A stretch of DNA of 64,000 nucleotides, from the NCBI GenBank assembly GCA_963556145.1, contig OY744469.1, positions 5,490,767 through 5,554,766 of the forward strand, in the 5' to 3' direction. Each line of letters opens with the position of its first letter. Position 1 is the stretch's first letter. A program made the translations under genes and the position numbers. The notes beneath the pieces are model-generated. The model had not been told where the DNA came from and did no database searches. It worked only from the letters and a program-made list of their open reading frames with translations. Shown piece after piece: positions 22,139-33,665 of this stretch. This DNA is from Hygrocybe punicea (lineage: Eukaryota > Basidiomycota > Agaricomycetes > Agaricales > Hygrophoraceae).

Positions 22139-24764
22139 AGGGCAGTAATCTGCTCACGAAGTCTTCGGACGAGGATAGTAGGGATTCAGACTGTGAAACT
22201 GTATCCGTTTATGCAGAGTCCCAGGAGACTGGGACTGCCAAGCATCTATGCACAGATGAGGAGTCATCCCTGTCCCAATTCTTGTCTGGTGACAGTACTT
22301 CTGATGAAGAGAGCACTTCTGACGAGGAGGGCTCATCAGTAGCCTCCAGTGATCCACCACATGCAAAGGGAGTTGACAATCTGATGCCTGAAAGGGACGA
22401 AGGTGTTACTGCATCAGTATCGGCAAATACGGTCAAGATCGAATCATTCGTGCGAATCGCACTCAAAGATAAAAAATCACCGCTACTGGTTTACTTCAAA
22501 CAATGTTCACATAACGATTACTTGACCGAACTCACAAGGAACGGGGAAATCATGCAGCATGACAGGGAGAACGCATTGGCTAGGGAACAAGCTGTCTGGG
22601 AACAGAAAGCGCTGAGGAAAAGGGAGAAGGCCAAGCTTCGCCAATGCAAGCATCGGTACAAGAAGCGTGAGGACGAGGTTGTTGAGGGGATTCGCAGCCC
22701 TGGCGGTATGAAATGGAAAATCATTCCTGTTGAGTTGACAGATTCCGGACTGTCGAAGAAGCGAAAGATTGATCTGGCAGAGGGAACTCATCCGGCTCGG
22801 GCTCTAAAGAGACAGATCAAGGATAAGACAAGGAAACCACAGGGTCGCAAACGGAAATGAGAGCCACATGAATCAAAATATCATAATTGGTTTACCCCGA
22901 TTTGTTGGACCATGATTGAACAGGCTGCAAAGGTGGCAGGATGGCAAATGAGTGCCTCAGACATAGTATGGATTGCAAAGGCCTGGAACCCAGAGATATT
23001 CAAGAAACTGAGTCGTGAGACTGTAAAAGGATGGATTGATTGAAGTGGCCCACAGCCGAGGTGGTCAGATGCAACAGTACACAGGATTGAGGCTGGAAAT
23101 GCACCGGGCCATCTGAATGGAGGGCAAAGGGGGGCATTGGTCAGTAAACAATTATTATTGTGGAAAAGAACTTGACAAATTGTTTCTGAAGGCGGCCTAT
23201 CCTGTGGTCGTTGAAAAAATCAAGGGTCAGCTATCAGCCCTTCGCAACACTGGCTCCCAATTGACGGTGATCACAGTACGTGGGATCATGATTGCAACAA
23301 TCATCCATGACAAGCCGGCCATTATGCAATGTGTCTTCAATGACGGTTCCACTTTCCATGCATCTGATAGCTTCGTGAGAAAATGGCTGCACAGCAGTAT
23401 GGGTTGGAGCCGTTGAAAGGCTACTCGTGCTGCCCAGAAGCTGCCTGACGACTGGGAGGATCAGTGCGAAAAAGCTGCGATCAGGAAAGCTTACACATTG
23501 AAGGAATACGATATCCCAGTGGAATTGTATGCTAATTCTGACCAGACACAACGTTTGTATGCATCCAGTAACAAGTTGACGTACACGGAGACTGGCTCGA
23601 AGCAGGTATCAGTGATAGGTTGGGACGAAAAACGGGTGTTTACTGTCATGGTCACAGTGACTGGCGACGGCACCCTACTTTCATTTCAAGCCATATACCA
23701 AGGAAAGACTGAGCACTCATGCCCAGACCCGGAATCGCCTAAGTATGATGCTGTGATTGCTGCAGGCTTCCGATTCGAGTTTTCTGGTACAAAAACTTAT
23801 TGGGCGAATCAGCAAACAATGCAGAACTTCATCGACTACATACTCGCACCTTATTTCAATGACACCAAGGCCAAATTAGGCTGTGGGGAGGATCAGCGAT
23901 CCCTTTGGATGATTGATGTGTGGGCTGTGCATCAATCAAATGAATTTCTAGAGTGGATGTATACAACACATCCCACAATCCTCGTTGACTTTGTGCCGGG
24001 CGGCTGTACTGGCGTGGCACAGCCCTGTGACGTTGGCATACAAAGGCCCTTCAAACACATTACCAATCAGTGCGTTCTCGAAGACATTGTGGAGACTACA
24101 CTTACACAAATAGATCATGGCACGGAAGTCAGTATTGACGACCGGTTGCCAACGCTCCGGAATGCAAGTGTCAGGTGGTTGTGGATGGCATACGAAGCTC
24201 TGAATAAATCGGAAATCGTGAAGAAGGTTAGTGGTGGGAATGATAAGGGAGGGCGGAGAACTTACCTGAGTCTTGCAACAGGCATTTGAGCTCTGCGTGG
24301 TCAAGGAGTGGAATCTCTCCCACGAAAAGTTGAGGTCTCGCGAGATGCAAAAGAAACTACAAGACTTACGTATCAACAACGATCCCTCCTGGAACGAGTT
24401 GAATCGTGTAAACGACCATCATCCCTGGCCAGTAACAGGTGCTGTCGTTGCCGAAGACATAATTGCAGATCCCGAAGATGAGGATGAGCTAGATGATAGC
24501 GATATCAGACTCAAACATGTGGTGGCAGTGACTCACAAAAAGCCCATTTGCGATCATGGTCGTAAGCGCATCTCCACTGACGAGAACGGTGGGTTGATGG
24601 CAGCGGTAGATGTGGAAAACATTGACGAGGTGCCGAAGGCCGTTGAAGGAGTGGATGAAGAGGAGGGCAGGGGGAAGAGGAAGAAGATGGCTAACAAGTT
24701 CTATCGCCTTTCTGATTTCACACGGCATTGGGATGAAGAAGCATCTGATGACGGATGTACATAA
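22139..24764 (+). pseudogene. Acidic linker, helix-turn-helix and DDE transposase, with several nonsense codons
   Basis: The exon at 22139 encodes an acidic Ser/Glu-rich region, then a Lys/Arg-rich coiled-coil-like stretch ending RKRK, TGA (22858-22860). The same frame continues past the stop as YHNWFTPICWTMIEQ and LSRETVKGWID, a helix-turn-helix DNA-binding segment, so the protein was probably one fusion. Further TGA codons lie at 23041-23043 and 23414-23416, with a frameshift near 23125-23160. The DDE core is intact from 23498: first D in NSDQTQ, second in WMIDVWAVHQS, third in AQPCDVGIQRPF. An intron (GTTAGT...GCAACAG, about 24227-24283) leads to an acidic tail ending at 24764. Confidence 0.8.
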
Positions 24765-24932
24765 GGTTACATACCTATTACCTAAATTACCCAAATTAGA
24801 CATAATTACCAAAAAAGGAAATGGTCTGGTGGTTTCGCCGTTCCGTCAAGTGACGCATGACAAGCATGACATTTCGCCGCCCCAGCGTGCCATGCGACGC
24901 GTGACCGGTGAATTGAACGAAATGGTACAGTA

Positions 24933-25560
24933 CCTATCTCACATTTTAATCTTACCATTCTTCAGTTGTACCTTCTCATTCTTTGTGCTCTTCTAGATAA
25001 CAACAAGGACCATATCAGGGTCCTGATTGTTCCTGAATTACAGTTGCAGACAACCAAACACAACAATTTTTGGTTATGGGAGTAACAATTTTTTTAGAGC
25101 AAAACTAACTGCATATTCAGATTCAGGGAGGTCTAAAATGTCAGAAAACACCTTTGTTTAAATTTTCCCACGACATTTTGGGTACTGCCAAACTTTGGGG
25201 CATGTACAGAGTGTTATGTTGTACAAACAGTGACCTTATTTGTGACAGACAGGGTAACGACTTTGTCTCGAAAAGTGGTAACAGCAGGCTGTACCATGCA
25301 TTCAAGTTGATAGTTTGCGGATACCTTCCGCCTGGCTGGCCCACACCCTGTGGTTTCTGTAGACCTTTCCCATTGCTGATATATCCAACTCGACCATTTA
25401 CTCTGTCAAGTTGACCGTTGCCTTCTTCAACCTGTTGACAAAGTCTGGCTGTCCTAGAACCTCGTATCGGCGACATCAGTGGCATCGTTTGCTCACGATG
25501 TGCATGATAACCCCACACTGTGTATTGTGAAGGTTTCCTGGAACCATCCTCCCCTGGTAA
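24933..25560. other. Spacer with direct-repeat copy 2 (25000-25046)
   Basis: Starts at the right TA of the Ulp1/DDE element and contains the second copy of the 50-bp repeat found at 18372-18428. A minus-strand open frame at 25141-25584 has no recognisable features. Nothing else is supported. Confidence 0.5.
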
Positions 25561-26345
25561 GTGGTTTGTATGAACCCTCCCCAACCCTGATGGTTATCTC
25601 TGACCATGGTGAAAGCATGGCCAGTGCCGATGGTTTGAATCAACCCTACTCTAACAATACAATGGTATGTACAAACCCTTCTCTGATGGTTGCCCCTGAC
25701 CATGGGAGATGCAAATAGCTTGCTGATGGTCTGCTGGCACCAGGGGCAGTGCGGTGGCAGTTCAGATGGACCCTACCTAGTGCAATGGTTTGTACAAACC
25801 TTCCATTCCGGATGGTCGTCTCTGACTATGGCAAATGCAGAGGGTTTGTTGAGACTGTGGCTGGTTCTGATGGTTTGGATCAACCCTACTCTAACAAATA
25901 CAATGGTATGTACAAACCCTTCTCTGACGGTTGTCTCTGATCATGGGAGATGCAAATAGCTTGCCGACGGTCTACTGGCACCATGGCTAGTGCAGTGGTG
26001 GTTCAGATGGACCCTACCTAGTGCAATGATATGTACAAACCTTCCATTCTGGACAGTCGTCTCTGACTATGGCGAATGCAGAGGGTTTGTTGAGACCGTG
26101 GCCAGTGCCGATGGTTTGGATCAACCCTACTCTAACAAATACAATGGTATGTACAAACCCTTGTCTGATGGTTGCCTCTGACCATGGGAGATGCAAATAG
26201 CTTGCTGATGGTCTGCTGGCACCATTGCTAGCGCGGTGGCAGTTCAGACGGACCACACCTAAATTCTCTGATGGTTGTCTCTGACCATGGTGAACGCACA
26301 GGGTTTGTTGGTTTTCTGGCACTTTATCCAGTGCCAATTGTTCAG
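25560..26345. repeat. 240-bp tandem repeat, about three copies
   Basis: GATGGTTTGGATCAACCCTA (first copy with GAAT) recurs at 25629, 25869 and 26110, giving 240- and 241-bp periods. The units share TACAAACCCTTCTCTGATGG, GACCATGGGAGATGCAAATA and CAGAGGGTTTGTTGAGAC strings. A partial unit with higher divergence ends near 26345. Confidence 0.9.
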
Positions 26346-26362
26346 ATAAACTCTACAAACCC

Positions 26363-27133
26363 TTGTGGGATTGGCGAATAACTTATCGATGGTATGATTT
26401 TTGTGTGGTACTTAGGACAGGGTTGTCAGTGATCGCAAGGCTTCATATGGTTTCATTGCTTATAGGACTAGTCAAGCTCCTTGCTGAGCCGAGAGATGAA
26501 AAGGCTACCATTCCTTTTGATCTACGTAAATGCATACGTACCATCGCCACTTTTTGCCCAGAGGCTGCTACAAGTAGCCGAGATCTAGCTATCCACTGTC
26601 TTACGAGCAACAGAGGCAACATTTTGTGCCTGTACCATCACAAGCTGGACAAGGTACAACGAGTCTCTGATGAGTCCCTGGCTTTAAAGCATGCTGGAGA
26701 GCAGCTAAAAGACGTGAAGTTCCTTGTTACTGGCATCCTGTATAACAGGAGGATTGCCAATTGAGGGGATCCACCAATAACTATGCCACCTGGGATTCTA
26801 CACTGCGGATGCTCAGAGGATGAGGCTCTATTGGACTTCTGGTGGTATAAAACCAGGGAGATAACATCATTATTCAACGGTCTTCAAGAAGGTTGGCTAT
26901 CTGACATTTTAGAACCATGTCCTCATGCTTTCATGGCACAACTGTTCTACGAAATGTCAGGTTGGTCTATCGATGACTTGTATTCAAAGGACAAAGATGT
27001 CAATGGCAAGCCTTGCGGCTTGGAATACAGGTTGAGAACACAGATCACCAATTTGCAGATGAGAGTTGACGCTCTCCAGAAGGGGCAGGAGGCAGTACTG
27101 ATGGAATCAGAAAGTGGGCCTCTTGGATATTGA
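26363..27133 (+). pseudogene. Unknown gene remnant with an in-frame TGA
   Basis: The frame reads IPFDLRKCIRTIATFCPEAA, HCLTSNRGNILCLYHHKLDK and RRIAN, then TGA at 26762-26764. It continues in the same frame as GDPPITMPPGILHCGCSEDE, DFWWYKTREITSLFNGLQEG and a C-terminal coiled-coil-like stretch (LEYRLRTQITNLQMRVDALQ) to a stop at 27133. TGA in place of an Arg codon is likely. I do not recognise the family. It lies between a minisatellite and a fold-back element. Confidence 0.4.
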
Positions 27134-27211
27134 TACTGAAAAGTCTTCGTTGCAACTACAATCCAATTGTTACATGGCTTTTTCGGTTTTTGCTAGCATA
27201 ATATTAGCACA

Positions 27212-28059
27212 CACAGGGTGCACAGTAGCATACCATGTCACACAGTATCTTGAAAGTACTTGACAAGTATACTAAATATCATTACCATAACATTCAACAT
27301 GGTATTGTAACAGTATTCAGACATAAACTACAATACTTGTGCTCAAATTCATCTGAAGGTATGAAGGCAAATGAGACTTATACCTTTTCAATAACATCAA
27401 GCCTTTTGTTTCACTACTTTTACTGTATTTACAGCAAAGTACTGTATAGTTTGGATAGAATACTTGCAGCCTAAGATGAATCAAAGTATTAAACCAGTAA
27501 GGAAGTTGGGCCACTTTTACTATTAGGATACCTTTTGAATCCTATCAAGATACAGTGTGAAATAGTATAGTACTGTTGCCATATTGTGGATTTAAGATAC
27601 TGTGTCAATACTTTTAAGATACTTTTATTATAATAAAAGTACTGAAACAGTATCTTAAAAGTATTGACACAGTATCTTAAATCACAATATGGCAACAGTA
27701 CTATACTATTTCACACTGTATCTTGAAAGGATTCAAAAGGTATCCTAGTAGTGAAAGTGGCACAACTTCCTTACTAGTTTAATACTTTGATTCATCTTAG
27801 GCTGCAAGTATTCTATCTGAACTATACAGTACTTTGCTGTAGATACAGTAAAAGTAGTGAAACAAAAGGCTTGATGTTATTGAAAAGGTATAAGTCTCAT
27901 TTGCCTTCATACCTTCAGATGAATTTGGGCACAAGTATTGTAGTTTATGTCTGAATACTGTTACAATACCATGTTGAATGTTATGGTAATGATATTTAGT
28001 ATACTTGTCAAGTACTTTCAAGATACTGTGTGACATGGTATGCTACTGCGCACCCTGTG
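27212..28059. mobile_element. 848-bp near-perfect palindromic (fold-back) element
   Basis: The two halves are inverted copies: 79-residue ORFs at 27235-27474 (plus) and 27797-28036 (minus) translate to nearly the same peptide, and the arms (about 415 bp each) meet near 27640. Ends are CACAGGGTGC and GCACCCTGTG, with ACA directly outside both (27209-27211, 28060-28062). CACAG-type ends with 3-bp target duplications fit the CACTA/Plavaka group. No transposase is encoded; the mirrored ORFs are by-products of the palindrome. Confidence 0.85.
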
Positions 28060-28062
28060 ACA

Positions 28063-28447
28063 GGGCCATGACAATATGGCAAAACACACCTTTATGGTTT
28101 CTGTCGACTTTACCAACCAACTTTTGAGCAATTGAACCCCCCATCATATGCTTCACAGCTCCCTCTATGACATCCAGCATCTCAGGCATGGGCACTTCAC
28201 GACCAATGCTACCCCTGGAATCTTCTTCAGAGGTTCCACTGGCAACATGTTTTCTTTTGTTCATTGGGTCCAAATCTACCCAGTTGGTGCTAACTCTATC
28301 ATTACCAATGATGACAGGAAGAGGCATTGTTGGCATAACCATTGGTTGAGTCCAGACACTAAAATGAGCAGACGGAGGAGGCAACATTGTTGAGGTTGGC
28401 ATGGCGTAGTCCCACGTAACATTCATTTCATCTGCGGGAGGAAACAA
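28063..28447 (-). pseudogene. Unknown gene fragment joined to a truncated Helitron
   Basis: The minus frame begins MFPPADEMNVTWDYAMPTST at 28447 and runs into the fold-back element at 28060. It has Met/Pro-rich and charged segments (LDPMNKRKHVASGTSEEDSR) but no recognised domain. It abuts the 5' breakpoint of the Helitron fragment at about 28448, so it may be gene sequence carried by a chimeric Helitron. Confidence 0.3.
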
Positions 28448-29503
28448 AAATCAAAAGGCAAATTTCAGAAACCTCAACTTTGTTCCTGCAAAAGGAACTG
28501 TTCCAGTCACTGTTGCTCATAAGAATTCCACAGCCAATGTATTGCAAAATAAAAAACGAAAATTAGAACAAGTTGTAAGTTCATCTTCCATAGTGAAAAA
28601 AAGACAAAAAACAAGTACTATTGAATTAAATGAACCAAAAGGGTTTATATGGGATGCGCAAGATTGGAGCTGTGCTTATGATTCACTCTTTACAATATTA
28701 CTAGCAAGATGGAATGACAATGCATCAAGTTGGAAAAAAAGATTCAACAGCATCAATGAAATATTAAAGATTTTGAGCTTAGGATTCAAACGATCAAAGA
28801 ATAACACAACAGATTTAGAAACAGTTAGAAATACAATCAGACATTTATTGCGTCAAGATAAACCCGAAATATTTCCTTATGGTCAAATTGGTATTGCCAT
28901 AAGTGATTTAGCTCATTATATAATGAAGCCAAATAAAGCAATGACTTCATCTTATCTTAAATGTATAAATTGTGAAAACATAATCCTTCTGGAAAATGAT
29001 AGATGTGATGCTACTTTTCATTGTCCATATTCATTTTCTGGAACAATCTCAGCATATCTTGCTCAAATCATAGTCAATAGACAACGACATAAATGTCAAT
29101 TGTGTCAGGGAGAGGTTATAAAATTTATTACATTCAATAAAATTCCTCCTCTGATCATGTTTACAATTGACTCTATTGAAAATTTAATAGTGAGTCGAAT
29201 TATAAACATGTCAATTGATGAGATATTCACCACCTATACACTGAGAGGAATTGTGTACTTTGGTCATGCACATTTTACTGTTCGCTTATTTGTTAATGGT
29301 ATGGTATGGTTTCATGATGGCATGTTAACAAAATCAATTTGTATTAATGAAGGAAACATGGATAACTTCTCCAACATGGATTTATTGTCACGAAATGGTA
29401 ATAATGCTGTACTATTTGTGTATGCACAATTTTAATATTTGTTTTTATTGCGAAAAAGGGACGAGTAACATGCCATGCAAAGCAATGGCCCACACCCCAC
29501 TAG
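28448..29503 (+). mobile_element. 5'-truncated Helitron copy with intact 3' end
   Basis: Nucleotides from AAAATCAAAAGGC (28448) onward match the 3' part of the full Helitron at 34954-36010 at high identity. The ORF 28542-29435 repeats that element's last ~297 residues, including DWSCAYDSLFTILL and HFTVRLFVNGMVWFHDG. The copy ends at CTAG (29500-29503), preceded by the hairpin GCCATGCAAAGCAATGGC (29472-29489), the standard Helitron 3' terminus, and followed by T. It carries no Rep or helicase domain. Confidence 0.9.
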
Positions 29504-31529
29504 TTGCAATTGGATCTCGGTCAATCCCTTCCAAGAAGTTTGCAGGGTAAAAGTCATCAGCGGTTTCAGCCACATAGTCGAGATTGGTGATTGCCGCTAG
29601 CACAGCCTTGCAAGCAAGGTTGACGATGTGGGGGAAACATCTGGAGGTAAAGAGTATTAGTACTTATGGTGCAGCAACAAAATCATGTCACCTACCTGAT
29701 TCGACACTCAATTTTGTCAAATTTGATTTTCCGTCGCCGAAGTTCACACTCTAATATGGCCATGAATGTATCATTGTTTGAGGCATTGTCAAGGGTAATC
29801 CATCCAATCTGAGAGGATGAGGGTCAACGAGAATATGAAGAAACTTTGAATATTGAATACCTTGCGAGTAATCATAAGCCGATCAGTAATGTATATGAAT
29901 ACATGGGCGAGATGCTCGCCATCATGTCGCCCAGGAACACGATGAAATCCCACCAAGTCGGAACGTAATCTGAGAATGTGTTGACGGCCACTGGGGGTTT
30001 CTTCAGTATGCAATTGGATCCAATGAGCCGTGATAGCCATGAAAGGAGAACGATTCGGATCAGACCACATATCCATTGTGAATGAAATCTTCCCTAATGA
30101 GTGCTGTTCCTTCATTAACAAGAATAGTCAAAATGCAGGTATCAGCTGCTCTGACCTGCATGTCTTTACTTAGTTGATCTAAATGTTCTTGAAGCATCTC
30201 TTCAATGCGTTTACGGATTGTAGTCCTGCCAGGAATATCTGACTCCCGAAGTTCTTCTCGAAGCATGAGGAAAATTGCATGCAGATGCGGTGATTCGACA
30301 ACATTGATTGACTAAAATAATGATATCTCATCAATACAGGAATATAAAACAATTGAAAAATATACCTGATCATCGCCGACAATGAACTTGATGATTGCGT
30401 CAACGAAAGCTTCCCTCAAGTATGATGTGTGTTCTTGCGGCATCCGTCCCATTGGTTGCCCTTTAGCCTTTCGATATCCATCCAGGGCAGCCTGGGCACT
30501 CTTTTCCTTTATCTTGATGCCCAACTTGTCACAACCAGACACCCAAACATTCATGTGTTCCTCTATCAAGTGATGGCGAATAGTCCTGGTGGATGTCTTA
30601 ACACTAAATTTGGTAATCTTATAGCTTGGATTCGTTGCACGGATATTTCTATTTAAGTCATTCAGCATCATATAATAACGAGGATGTGGAAACACATACC
30701 TGCAGAACATGCAACTATACTGGTTTCCCATCTTTTCGAAGAAAGTCCACACGTCCGATGCGACGTGACAAGACTTGTTGCCTGCGGGACCATTCGTTCG
30801 TGATGAACGAGTTGCCGGATTTGCTGCAGGTGGCTGTGGGTTATGGTTGGATTCTGACCCACTAGACTTAGAGCCGGACATTGACACCAGCAACATTGGT
30901 GAGGGCGTGGACGTAGCAGTTGCTAGGTCAAAGAGTGGGAGTGAAGGTTGCTGTGAAGTCGAGGCTTGTGGAGGTGAAAGTGAGGTGAAGGGACCATCAC
31001 TGGGAGAACTCGATGGTAATCGGAATGTGACTTGTCGAATGGGTATGATTGGGCTGCCAGAAGAGAATAAGTTGGGTGGGTTGCGAGAAGAAGCTGCGAC
31101 AGACGTCTTCCTTTGTTTACGACGATGGCGTGAGCAAGGAGATGGTGTAAATAGAATATCGACAGCTGCTGCTGCGTTGTTTGGGTCATTAGCTTTTGCA
31201 GAAAGAACCCTTCGCCGAGCACGGTCCAATATCGCAGGCCCCACCTGTTGAATCGGTGTAATGGCTGGGATGGTAGGTCTTGATAGAAAGCTGGGACCAA
31301 AGGGATCGTCGATGTCTACTTCAACCGCCTTGCCCTTTCCTTTGTCTCGATGGATCAGTTCAGGAGTTGGAGTGGACGGTTGAGGTACTGGATATGTATG
31401 AGAATGTCAGCACCGTATATGAGTGGGTTTAAAAGTGAAATATCTACCTTGAATTTGGAAGGATGTTTGAAGCGCGCCATTTGCAAAGGCAGTCGTCTTG
31501 GACTTTTTGGCTCCACATCGAGGAGGCAT
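29504..31529 (-). pseudogene. hAT (BED-finger) transposase, C-terminus cut off at a Helitron end
   Basis: Start ATG at 31529 (MPPRCGAKKSKTT), short exon, intron GTAGATATTT...CATATCCAG, then VPQPSTPTPELIHRDKGKGK. The long exon carries a BED-like finger (CMFCRYVF...RTIRHHLIEEHMNVW). Further exons follow: ESPHLHAIFLMLREELRESD; LGKISFTMDMWSDPNRSPFM with the first RNase H-fold Asp; IGWITLDNASNDTFMAILE with the second; and RCFPHIVNLACKAVLAAITN. Coding match stops at DRDPIATS where the Helitron 3' end (29503) begins, so the final catalytic Glu and the dimerisation domain are gone. The missing part is not seen on the far side of the Helitron fragment. Confidence 0.8.
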
Positions 31530-32290
31530 ATTGGTCTAAAGAGTTATGCAAAGTTCAGTTGAATATATGATGACTGACGTGAATTTCAATTTAACAGACC
31601 TCCAGACACGATAGCTCAACTAGATTTCCAAGGGTGTAACCAATCTCAATCAAGACATATTGCAACTTGTGTGCATGCTGTATGACTATTGTCCTGCCAT
31701 GAACGCTACTAACAATTACATTTCTCCTGTACAACGTGGTGAATAAGTTGAAGATGCAGACGTAACCGGGTGAGTTTGATGGTGGATGTATGAAATACAC
31801 ATGAAATACAAATTATTGGTAAAAGTACAATAGAAAAAATATGAATGTCTCAGTAGTGGCAAAGGGAAAAAGACGTGGAGATTAAAAAAATACGGTGCTA
31901 AGCGAAACAGCATGCAGACACATGTATTGAGGGTGTGGTCTTGATCTGTTCCTTGTGTCAAACGGGTGGATCCTGGTGCAAGATATGAATAGGATGACAA
32001 CCCATTGCGAAGAGGGGGATAAGTCAACGTACCCAGAGCTGGGGAAGCAAAGAGTAGGGGGGAAGACGACGCCAGCCATAGCAAAATGGCAGATAAGAAC
32101 CTCAGTGTCGGCATCGGCAGATAACACAACCAGGAAGGAACATCTCCCTATGATTCAATCAAGGGGAGAGGAGAGACAAGAATCTCCCTATGATTCATTC
32201 AATCAAGGGGAGAGGAGAGACAAGAATCTCCCTATGATTCAATCAAGGGGAGATGAAGAGAAAAGACTTAAAATGGCGCTCAACAGTAAC
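31530..32290. repeat. Spacer with a short 40-bp tandem repeat (32143-32260)
   Basis: Most of this stretch shows nothing recognisable. At 32143-32260 the unit CTCCCTATGATTCAATCAAG followed by GGGAGAGGAGAGACAAGAAT occurs three times with small indels. Confidence 0.65.
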
Positions 32291-32699
32291 TTGATCATGT
32301 GACCATGAGACTTGAGCTTCACTATACTGTGACCGTACTAAGAGCCTTATGTTCTTCTCAACCATCTTTGCCAGTGCCGAGCACCAGCAAAGACTTGTCC
32401 CTGTCGCTTTCTACCATCTTTGCCAGTGCTGAGCACTGCAAAGTCTCATCCCTGTTGTCTCTGCGTCTCCCTATCTTCGGCCTTCATCATCTTATTTTCT
32501 GGTCCATATTTCACGTCCTTCCATCTGTTTCACTAGTGCTGGGCACTCAAACTTTTCACAAGTCATCGCCTTTTCCTATCCCCCTGTGTACTGGGGGTGT
32601 CTTGACATCTTCTACCTGTGGTCTCTCTCATAATACTTGCAATGATTTGTGTGTTGCACTTGGTGATTTCGTGTCAGCCTGCATGTAGCAACATGCTCA

Positions 32700-33665
32700 C
32701 GTTCTCCCTGTAGACAACTCGGTTGAGGGCATCAGTGGAATATATTAGACATTTGCCCTGGACTATCCATTCTTTCAAGGTGAGTCAGTCGAACCCTGCA
32801 TTGCAAAAAATGATGTCTGATTTTGATGGGACTAGCCTACTCTCCCACCTGCAAGGACCATTCTCTCCTTCATGGTGGAACATGATTTTGTCAAACAAAT
32901 TTTGTCCTGGTGCAAGTATTCGGAGTCGAGGATGTAATCATGATGGCAGTCAACAATCTCGGTGAGAGCAGTTATATTTCTCGAATAGCAATAATTATTC
33001 TGATTTCTTTCATCTTATGGTTCTCTTGCACGCTCCAAGGCTATCGACATGGCATTGGAGACAACAATTTAGCCCTTGCCATGTACAACCTCTGCTCGAC
33101 GATGGATCCCCTTTGGAACTCTTTGATGGTTGGAGGGTTTAAAGATAGCGGTAAACTATCACTCATCGATTCCTTAGCTGGCGAACTCGGTCTTGATATC
33201 TATGTCATCAGCCTTTCTTGAAGCCGAATCCTAGCATAAGTACTGCATAAGTGATAATATTTTGATGACGTTAATGGGATATGTTTCAATCAGGCAAGTC
33301 ACTTTCTCACATGGCTATACATTTACGTGCTCCGTCAGTCGTGACATTATGTCCACCTATGAACGCAACTGAAACTACTCACACTTCAAGGCTACGTCTG
33401 TGTGGACTCTTAAACAGCCTCGATGGTGTCACTGCTGCTGAAGTCAGGTATGTCGACCCTCCAAATAAAATAAAATAAAATAAAAGTAAAAATTAGGAGA
33501 CATAATTTTGCTGCCTCTTATTTGCTACAACGAACCACATCGAGTGTCTGGATCCAGCGAAACCGGACGTTTGGGTCAACAGAACGAACGCAAGCCAAGA
33601 GTGTCTTCAAATGGCTTCCCTTACAAACCCTCTTGCATCTCAGTAATGCCCGAAGCATTAACAAC
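32700..33665 (+). pseudogene. BCS1-like mitochondrial AAA ATPase pseudogene
   Basis: Pieces in several frames match the BCS1-like family: GKLSLIDSLAGELGLDIYVI SLS (about 33148-33220) corresponds to the Walker A helix and following strand, LCGLLNSLDGVTAAEVR (about 33398-33450) to the segment after Walker B, and TNHIECLDPAKPDVWVN to the region around 33530-33580. The Walker A loop has decayed (GGFKDSGKLS instead of GxPGxGKTS), the Walker B region is missing and frames change repeatedly. BCS1 proteins translocate the Rieske protein in mitochondria; many fungi carry expanded relatives. This copy is dead. Confidence 0.7.
33455..33490. repeat. AAATA microsatellite
   Basis: Four to five units of AAATA within the BCS1-like pseudogene. 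Confidence 0.85.

Larger units (their letters stand above)
20582..24930 (+). mobile_element. Large Tc1/mariner-type (pogo-like) element coding a Ulp1-protease/DDE-transposase protein
   Basis: Ends are CTGTACCATTTCATTCAATT at 20582 and the reverse complement of CTGTACCATTTCGTTCAATT ending at 24930; the inverted repeat runs about 24 bp with one mismatch (…CACC inside). TA flanks both ends (20580-20581, 24931-24932). Inside, in one orientation, are a Ulp1-like protease region, an acidic Ser/Glu-rich then basic region, and a helix-turn-helix plus DDE transposase. The TA target and DDE_1-type catalytic core place it in the Tc1/mariner superfamily, nearest to pogo-like lineages. Several stops and frameshifts and an inserted MITE show this copy is dead. 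Confidence 0.85.

Noticed and set aside
27235..28036. Two identical 79-residue proteins on opposite strands
   Set aside because: They are mirror images created by the palindrome, with no family features.
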